A DNA stretch of 64,000 nt, taken from the NCBI RefSeq assembly GCF_024139115.2, contig NC_085141.1, forward strand, positions 44,823,065 through 44,887,064, written 5' to 3'. This DNA comes from Armigeres subalbatus. Taxonomy: Eukaryota; Arthropoda; Insecta; Diptera; Culicidae. The position numbers were made by a program, and so were the translations under genes. This document shows, in pieces, positions 56,700-64,000 of this stretch; the first letter of the stretch is position 1; each line of letters begins with the position of its first letter. Under the pieces are notes generated by a model. It saw only the letters and a program-made list of their open reading frames with translations. It had not been told where the DNA came from and ran no database searches.

Positions 56700-58950
56700 A
56701 AAAATTATAAGTCAATTAAGCGATGCAAACCAATTAATTCGATGAAAAGCATTTTTATGAATTTCAGTGATTTCTTATGAAAACGTATTGCAATAAGTTA
56801 TAGTTAACATATTCTTTGGTTACCTGTAAAATAATAACTTCCAGTAATTTTACTTCATATTTTACTTGTCGTTTAATTTTCAATATTTTTTCCTGCATCC
56901 CAAGTAATAATTATGATTTATAATTGGAGACAACGATTTACTATTCAAGTATGCTATAAAACCATGATAGAACCTGTGATAGAACCGTCGGTGTTACTTA
57001 GGATGAGTTGATATTATTTTGCCTCTTTTTAGCTAACGATAGTTTTATACCATGTTTGTAAACGACTGAATTTCAATGAACTGGAAGGGTTTATTTTCGG
57101 CTTGCAGTCTTTATGATGAGCTGAATGATTTTTATGTTATCATCGCCGACGTTTCGGTGTTTGGTTCACACCAAACCAAGCCTCTAGTAATGCTTCATGT
57201 ATGGTAGGGTTCTAAAATTTATAAAGTCCTTAACGCTCAGACAAGAACCTTCCCACAACCTAAAACGTCACGTAGTAAATGGGCCCTCATGATGCTTTTC
57301 TCGAATCACGATATAATCGCTTTCATTCGCAGAACATACTAAAAATAATTGCCTACCTTACGGCTTCCAAACACGATTCAAGCAAAAGCGATTCAAGCAT
57401 CAACCTTTCTTGGTTCGATACATCATTTTCTTCATAATTTCGTAAATAAATGATTCAATTAGTGTAAGAATATTTAGTTTTATCATCTTTCGCACGAATC
57501 CTACAAACATTTTCTCATTTAATAATGGAAAGATACAATGGATCATATGTTTCATTAGATAAACTTTCAACGTCATTTCATGAAAATAATTTGAAGTCAA
57601 ATTACTTGACAAATACCTTCATCATAATTTAGGTTTATTATTGCTTGCAAAAAGTATTTTGATCTGTAAAATGATAACGAAAAAGTATTCTTTTAACTCG
57701 GGAAGTTGAAACACGTGAGAGTTTTGAGAGGATTCACAACAGCTGATCGATATAGAGAGGAGTGGAATCAAACGCACGTACCAATCATGAAATTTCAATG
57801 CAGGCAGAGTTAAAAACAAGCATCCTTTAATTGTATTTATGAATAATTGTGTAATAATATCAGGTAGTTGGCACAGTTATAACTGTTTATGCACAGTACA
57901 AAGCAAGGAATTGCCTAGAATAAGTTTTACAATTGGCTTTCTTCAATAGTGCGTTATGCACCATCCCCACCTAAAGCATTGTTTACGTTTTGGAAAAAAG
58001 TTTCTTTGAGAGTATCGCGAGAGCGAGAGCAACACCACTGCCATGATTTCAACTAGCAGTAAATCTCAAAATTATGCGGCAGCCAATAATTAACGTATGC
58101 AATTTGTTTGAAGGCAAAACATGAGGGCTAGAACATGTAGCCTTTTTGCAAGTGCAGTTTTTAATACAGTTTTCATTTTTTAAACTTCTACACTTGCAAA
58201 TATGGTAAATATTTGGAAAATAAATGATTCATATAATAGTATTTTCGTTAGCATGTCCTTGGTAAGCGTGCTATTGGGGGAATCTGAAGCGCACTCTCGC
58301 AATAGTGTGGTGTGGTAGTATTTTACATGCAACCAATTAGAATTCACGCTCAATAATATGATTTGATTTTCTCTATTTGTTTGCATGCTGCCTTTATTCA
58401 ACGCAAGCAAAATGACTGGTACTATAAACAGCAACCCATCTTTATCTCTCGTATGTTCGAAATCAACAATCACTCGTCCCAAGTGGGCTGAAAAATTATC
58501 CACCTGATAGGGACACGGATGCTGACATTTTGTCCATTTCTCTCGAGACTATCGCTGGTTTTAATGAGATATTGCGGACATTCATCGTCGTTTTTTGATA
58601 TTTTGCGTCAAAACCAAATGTAAGCAAGCCGGCTGGTGGAATAATTCTGGTTGCAAATGCAATATATAAAGATTTATAACGATAAATGTGCTCAACCGTA
58701 GCATAATGGGCCAAGGTTTGAGCCGTTACCCCTATATTGGAAAGATTATGTTTCATATAAATCAAGGCTGATGAACACTCACACGCGATGTAAGTTTGAA
58801 TTATCAATTAATAAAAACTCACCAGCGAATAAGAATCGTTCAAAAATCGTATCTTAGTTTCAAGCATTTATCGTTAGTGTTACTTTTTGAACTAATTTTT
58901 CTTCCTATCGCAGAGCCATAACACGAAACAATATTAAATTTTTACGTACT
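56700..58950. other. No supported gene
   Basis: AT-rich. Adjacent reverse frames at 58807-58496 and 58503-58180 (about 100 codons each) could be chance or an unrecognised exon; no family match and the join needs a frame change. Confidence 0.3.
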
Positions 58951-59069
58951 GTTGACTAGACTGGCCCAGGAAACAAAAAGTTGTGGAATTCCACGGGGCA
59001 CCCCCCAGGATTGTGTCTTTTGGGTAAAAAAATCAACTTCTCAAAATTTCAGCTCAATCGCTTGTTGCA

Positions 59070-62000
59070 TAAGTTGGCGCATGGGGGCAGCAGGGACTAT
59101 ATCCAAGGGCTTGACGATCCCTCCCCAGGCCATCTGCGAGTTGTGGCGCCTGCCTAGGATGTGGTGGGGTTTGACAGTGGGCCCTGTTAAACCTCTATAA
59201 AAAGCTGCATGTATCCGCAAGTAGGCTCCGCCAAAGCGACCGTGTGCCGCTCAAAGCGTACAAGCCCAAGTCCTGGTGTTAGGTGGGACGCTAAATAGCC
59301 CTGACACGACGGCCCTCCGACGAGACAGGAGGTTTGCGCAGGCCCAATAAGCCGCCTTTAAAAACAACTATTACGAACGACATAGAAGATAATACGACTC
59401 GATACAATCGGCAACGACCTAGGCGACGAATAAAGGATCACGATTGGAAGCTTGGAACATGGAACTGCAAGTCGCTAGGCTTCGCAGGTTGCGATAGGGT
59501 AATCTACGATGAATTACATCCCCGCAACTCCGATGTCGTAGCGCTGCAGGAAATCTGCTGGACAGGACAGAAAGTGTGGAAAAGCGGGCATCGAGCGGCT
59601 ACCTTCTACCAAAGCTGTGGCACTACCAACGAGCTGGGAACCGGCTTCATAGTGCTGGGAAAGATGCGCCAACGCGTGATTGGGACACGAAGGGAGATCC
59701 GACGACGAGAAAGAAGCGTTATATGCGCAGCTGGAGCAGACATACGATGAATGCCCACTGCGGGACGTCAAAATCGTCATCGGCGACATTAACGCTCAGG
59801 TAGGAAGGGAGGAAATGTATAGACCGGTCGTCGGACCGGATAATCTGCATACCGTATCGAACGAAAACGGCCAACGATGAATCACTTTGCAGCCTCCCGC
59901 CGAATGGTAGTCCGAAGCACTTTCTTCCCCCGCAAGAATATCCACAAGACCTAACCACCTAACCAAGAAACGGAATACCAAATCGACCACGTTCTAATCG
60001 ACGGTAAATTCTTCTCCGACATCACGAACGTACGCACTTACCGCAGTGCGAATATTGAATCCGACCACTACCTCGTCGCAGTATGTCTGCGCTCAAAACT
60101 CTCGACGGTGATCAACACGCGTCGGAGTCGTCCGCCGCGGCTTAACATTGGGCGGCTACAAGACGGTAGACTAGCCCAAGACTACGCGCAGCAGCTGGAA
60201 GTGGCACTCCCAACGGAAGAGCAGCTAGGCGCAGCATCTCTTGAAGATGGCTGGAGAGATATTCGATCCGCCATTGGAAGCACCGCAACCGCTGCACTAG
60301 GCGCGGTGGCTCCGGATCAGAGAAACGACTGGTATGACGGCGAATGTGAGCAGTTAGTTGAGGAGAAGAATGCATCATGGGCGAGATTGCTGCAACACCG
60401 CACGAGGGCGAACGAGGCACGATACAAACGGGCGCGGAACAGACAAAACTCGATTTTCCGGAGGAAAAAGCGCCAGCAGGAAGATCGAGACCGTGAAGAG
60501 ACGGAGGAACTGTGCCGCGCTAATAACGCACGAAAGTTCTATGAGAAGTTGAACCGTTCACGTAAGGGCCACGTGCCACTGCCCGATATGTGTAAGGACA
60601 TAAACGGGAACCTTCTTACGAACGAGCGTGAGGTGATCCAAAGGTGGCGGCAGCACTACGAAGAGCACCTGAATGGCGATATGGCAGACAACGGTGCCGG
60701 TATGGTAATGAACCTAGGAGCACGCGCGCAGGACATGCGACTTCCGGCTCCGAATCTCCAGGAAATCCAGGAGGAGATCGGCCGGCTGAAAAACAACAAA
60801 GCCCCTGGAGTTGACCAACTACCAGGAGAGCTGTTTAAACACGGTGGTGAAGCACTGGCTAGAGCGCTGCATTGGGTGATTACCAAGGTTTGGGAGGATG
60901 AGGTTCTGCCGCAGGAGTGGATGGAAGGTGTCGTGTCCCATCTACAAAAGGGCGATAAGCTGGATTGTAGCAACTACCGCGCAATCACATTGCTGAACGC
61001 CGCCTACAAGGTACTCTCCCAAATTTTATGCCGTCGACTAACACCAATTGCAAGAGAGTTCGTGGGGCAGTACCAGGCGGGATTTATGGGTGAACGCTCT
61101 ACCACAGACCAGGTGCTCGCCATACGTCAGGTATTGCAGAAATGCCGCGAATACAACGTGCCCACACATCATCTATTTATCGACTTCAAAGCCGCATATG
61201 ATACAATCGATCGGGACCAGCTATGGCAGCTAATGCACGAAAACGGATTTCCGGATAAACTGATACGGTTGATCAAGGCGACGATGGATCGGGTGATGTG
61301 CGTAGTTCGAGTTTCAGGGGCATTCTCGAGTCAATTCGAAACGCGTAGAGGGTTACGGCAAGGTGATGGTCTTTCGTGTCTGCTATTCAACATCGCTTTG
61401 GAGGGAGTAATACGAATTGACACGAGTGGTACGATTTTCACGAAGTCCGTCCAGTTATTTGGTTTCGCCGACGACATTGATATCATGGCACGTAACTTTG
61501 AGAGGATGGAGGAAGCCTACATCAGACTGAAAAGCGAAGCTAAACGGATTGGACTAGTCATCAACACGTCGAAGACAGAAGTACATGATAGGAAAAGGCT
61601 CAAGAGAAGTCAATGTGAGCCACCCACCACGAGTTTCTATCGGTGGTGACGAAATCGAGGTGGTTGAAGAATTCGTGTACTTGGGCTCACTGGTGACCGC
61701 CGATAACGATACCAGCAGAGAAATTCGGAGACGCATAGTGGCTGGAAATCGTACGTACTTTGGACTCCGCAAGACGCTCCGATCGAGTAGAGTTCGCCGC
61801 CGTACCAAACTGACTATCTACAAAACGCTTATAAGACCGGTAGTTCTCTACGGACACGAGACCTGGACGATGCTCGTGGAGGACCAACGCGCACTGGGAG
61901 TTTTCGAAAGGAAAGTGTTGCGTACCATCTATGGTGGGGTGCAGATGGCGGACGGTACGTGGAGGAGGCGAATGAACCACGAATTGCATCAGCTGTTGGG

Positions 62001-62290
62001 AGAACCATCCATCGTTCACACCGCGAAAATCGGAAGACTGCGGTGGGCCGGGCACGTAGCCAGAATGTCGGACAGTAATCCGGTGAAAATGGTTCTCGAC
62101 AACGATCCGACGGGAACAAGAAGGCGAGGTGCACAGCGGGCAAGGTGGATCGATCAGGTGGAGGACGACTTGCGGACCCTCCGCAGACTGCGTGGTTGGC
62201 GAAGTGCAGCCTTGAACCGAGCTGAATGGAGAAGTCTTTTATGTGCAGCACAGGCCACTCCGGCCTTAGTCTGATGATAAATAAATACCA
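59070..62290 (+). mobile_element. RTE-like LINE, nearly full length, decayed
   Basis: Leader 59084-59330, a single endonuclease-RT reading region 59334-62274, and a very short 3' end of TGATAAATAAATA directly after the stop. One ORF and a minimal A/T-repeat 3' end are typical of RTE-clade elements. Related fragments are at 13600-14275 and 56245-56480. Confidence 0.75.
59334..62274 (+). pseudogene. RTE-like endonuclease-reverse transcriptase, several frameshifts
   Basis: Endonuclease starts with WKLGTWNCKSLGF and VVALQEICWTGQ (59440-59560). A deletion near 59685 removes part of it; KIVIGDINAQVGREEM and later QIDHVLIDGKFFSDI, SDHYLVAV (59960-60090) need two more frame changes, with a stop near 59878. 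From 60108 a 513-codon frame gives the linker and RT: NNKAPGVDQLPGELFKHGG, NYRAITLLNAAYKVL, ERSTTDQVLAIRQVL, HLFIDFKAAYDTIDR and the catalytic FADDIDIM at about 61465-61488. A small deletion precedes that box (ALEGVIRIDTSGTIF). A frameshift near 61590 leads to the C-terminal region (VYLGSLVTADND, RPVVLYGHETW, RLRWAGHVARM) ending at TGA 62274. Clade assignment is from recall; dead copy. Confidence 0.85.
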
Positions 62291-63395
62291 CTTTAGAAAA
62301 AACGGCGACAAAGAAATACAAAAAGTCCAATCTGGTACAACAGTGAAATAAAAAATTTGAAAAAACAAAAAGCACATAAAATCTACAAGAAAGTAGAGAG
62401 TGATCGAAACTTAGCGAAATATTTGGAAATCTGCGACCAACTGAATCTAGCCATCAGTAATACACTTGAAAAATATAATTCAAAAACTGAGCTTGAAATG
62501 AAGTCCTGTCCAAAGAACTTTTTCAATTAATTGTCTGATTCAACTTAAAAACAAAATTAAAATCAGACAATCAGAGCCGTAGCGTGGACTCCCAGCGCCC
62601 TTGGCGAAACCTTTATTAGGCGCCCCTTACTCAGATGTTAAAAAAAAACGTGTTATGAGCAGGGAGATTTAATTTTGAATTTTTGCTTTATGAATTCCTA
62701 AAACCTCTATAACCTGCATATGTTCCAATAGGTAGAAAGTAAGGGTTTTTAAAAGACCAGAACATTTCTAGAAATCCGCTGAAGTTTAACGATTTTCTGA
62801 AAGATTTAATAAACTAATGCAAGTAAAAAAAAGATCCAGAAGTGTGGATTCACGACAAAATAAAAAGGATTTAATTAGGAAAATAAAATAGCTCTCAATT
62901 TTCGCTTGCTATTCGATTTTGATTGCTATCGAATAAAGTCACATCAAGAATAACCCTTTTATGAAGTAGATGACCATTAGCCCTTTCGATGACGAAAAAT
63001 TCAATTTCGGAGTGGCTTGGTTTGCAAAAACTACTGATTATTCAATGAACTTCAACTTTGGAGTGAATTGGTTGATTGTGAGAATAGCGATTGGTCCAAG
63101 TCGTATCAAGAACAAAACAATTCCGGAATGGGTTGATTGATGGCCAGAATAACCAACGGGCGCTGTTCAGATCAAGGTATATGAGTTTTTGAAGTGGGTC
63201 TGACGGCAGTTTGGTGGCACTGTTTGTTTTGGATGAACCAATAAATTTCTACTTTAAAGAAAGTCGGTTACTGATCTCCCCCCCCCCTTTCCCTAATCTG
63301 ATTTAGCCATCGTTACTGAAATCCCTCGATGCATATTCTCATATTCAGCATGCCATCATTTCGAATACTCTTTCCCGCTAAAAGCATTACCAGTT
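62291..63395. other. Noncoding, nothing firm
   Basis: AT-rich. The phrase AGAGCCGTAGCGTGG (about 62573) followed by GGCGCCCC near 62620 resembles a transposon end, but no partner end is in view. A C10 run is near 63272. Confidence 0.35.
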
Positions 63396-63405
63396 TATAA
63401 AGATT

Positions 63406-63701
63406 CTTCTTCTTCTTCTTATTGGCATTACGTCCCCACACTGGGACAGAGCCGCCTCGCAGCTTAGTGTTCATTGAGCACTTCCACAGTTATTAACTGC
63501 GAGGTTCCTAAGCCAGTTTACCATTTTTGCATTCGTATATCATGAGGCTAACACGATGATACTTTTATGCCCAGGGAAGTCGAGACAATTTCCAATCCGA
63601 AAATTGCCTAGACCGGCACCAGGAATCGAACCCAGCCACCCTCAGCATGGTTCTTGCTTTGTAGCCGCGCGTCTTACCGCACGGCTAAGGAGGGCCCTTC
63701 A
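63406..63701 (-). mobile_element. Feilai-type tRNA-derived SINE, full length
   Basis: On the minus strand the head starts GGGCCCTCCTTAGCCGTGCG, has a B-box GGTTCGATTCC, and the body runs to CTGTCCCAGTGTGGGG, TAATGCCAATAAG and an (AAG)n tail at 63420-63408. A 10-bp target duplication TATAAAGATT flanks it (63396-63405, 63702-63711). The name Feilai, an Aedes aegypti SINE, is from recall. Confidence 0.85.
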
Positions 63702-63711
63702 TATAAAGATT

Positions 63712-64000
63712 ACACTGGATCAAATTACACTGGATCAAATGCGATCGCATAGTTGTCGGCATAAAATGAGCGAATTTATCTAAAATTTACACAAAGTACT
63801 TCCGTACATCTATTATCAGATAACGGTTTGAATTTTTAAGTCGCGAACAAAAACTATATGTATTTGATTTACGCTTCGCCCTTGGCTTATTGAAGTCCTT
63901 CCCCAGAAGCTTGTTTCGTGCTCCTTTCCATTTGCATTTCCTGTTCCTTCCTTTTCCTTCCACTTTCTTTTCCATCAAGTAAATAATGAAAAAGACATTC
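63712..64000. other. Noncoding, nothing recognised
   Basis: A small ACACTGGATCAAAT duplication at 63711-63740, otherwise no feature. Confidence 0.4.

Noticed and set aside
58180..58807. Two ~100-codon reverse ORFs as host exons
   Set aside because: They need a frame change to join, match no family I know, and lack convincing splice pairs.

Overview
The window is eukaryotic and looks like a culicine mosquito, most probably Aedes. It is AT-rich and gene-poor and almost entirely built of nested transposable elements. It carries a tRNA-derived SINE that I recognise as Feilai (63.4-63.7 kb), non-LTR retrotransposons of the Jockey, R1 and RTE-like groups, and many short inverted-repeat elements (MITEs) of mosquito type. 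Introns are short (55-66 bp) with GT-AG ends. Species and family names rest on recall, not on a search.

Layout. 0-6 kb: mostly noncoding, with an inverted-repeat element, small MITEs and a GC-rich patch at 4.4-5.0 kb. 6.5-9.2 kb: the 5' part of a Jockey-clade LINE whose ORF1 is split by a 551-bp MITE, then a minus-strand 3' fragment of another LINE. 10.4-11.2 kb: a ~150-bp tandem repeat. 11.2-16.2 kb: the main gene of the window, a five-exon minus-strand P-element-type (THAP9-like) transposase that reads as one uninterrupted 891-codon frame with all splice phases agreeing. 17.3-20.5 kb: a palindromic MITE and a decayed minus-strand R1-clade LINE bordered on both sides by a GAGTGAGTAA microsatellite. 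26.0-27.8 kb: a 23-bp minisatellite. 28-31.7 kb: a SINE-like unit, MITEs and a broken Tigger/pogo transposase. 34.9-36.9 kb: a hAT-type element (8-bp target duplication) filled with a degenerate minisatellite and younger MITEs. 38.4-40.5 kb: a foldback element whose right arm is split by an insertion. 40.9-44.3 kb: an inverted-repeat-bounded block of a 24-bp minisatellite that repeatedly switches strand. 45.6-53.3 kb: a ~7.7 kb region bounded by ~200-bp inverted repeats, holding three copies of a small ORF cassette, a Jockey-clade LINE inserted in the cassette array, and a hAT MITE. 53.8-55.4 kb: two minus-strand exons of what looks like a host gene (threonine-rich extracellular region). 56.2-62.3 kb: a 5' fragment and then a nearly full-length decayed copy of one RTE-like LINE.

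What works together. Only the P-type transposase and perhaps the two-exon host gene look functional. The LINE ORFs all carry frameshifts, stops or deletions. The MITEs and foldbacks depend on transposases not encoded here. Nesting gives a relative chronology: hAT, foldback and inverted-repeat-bounded elements are older hosts; TWA-duplicating MITEs and the Jockey LINE came later.
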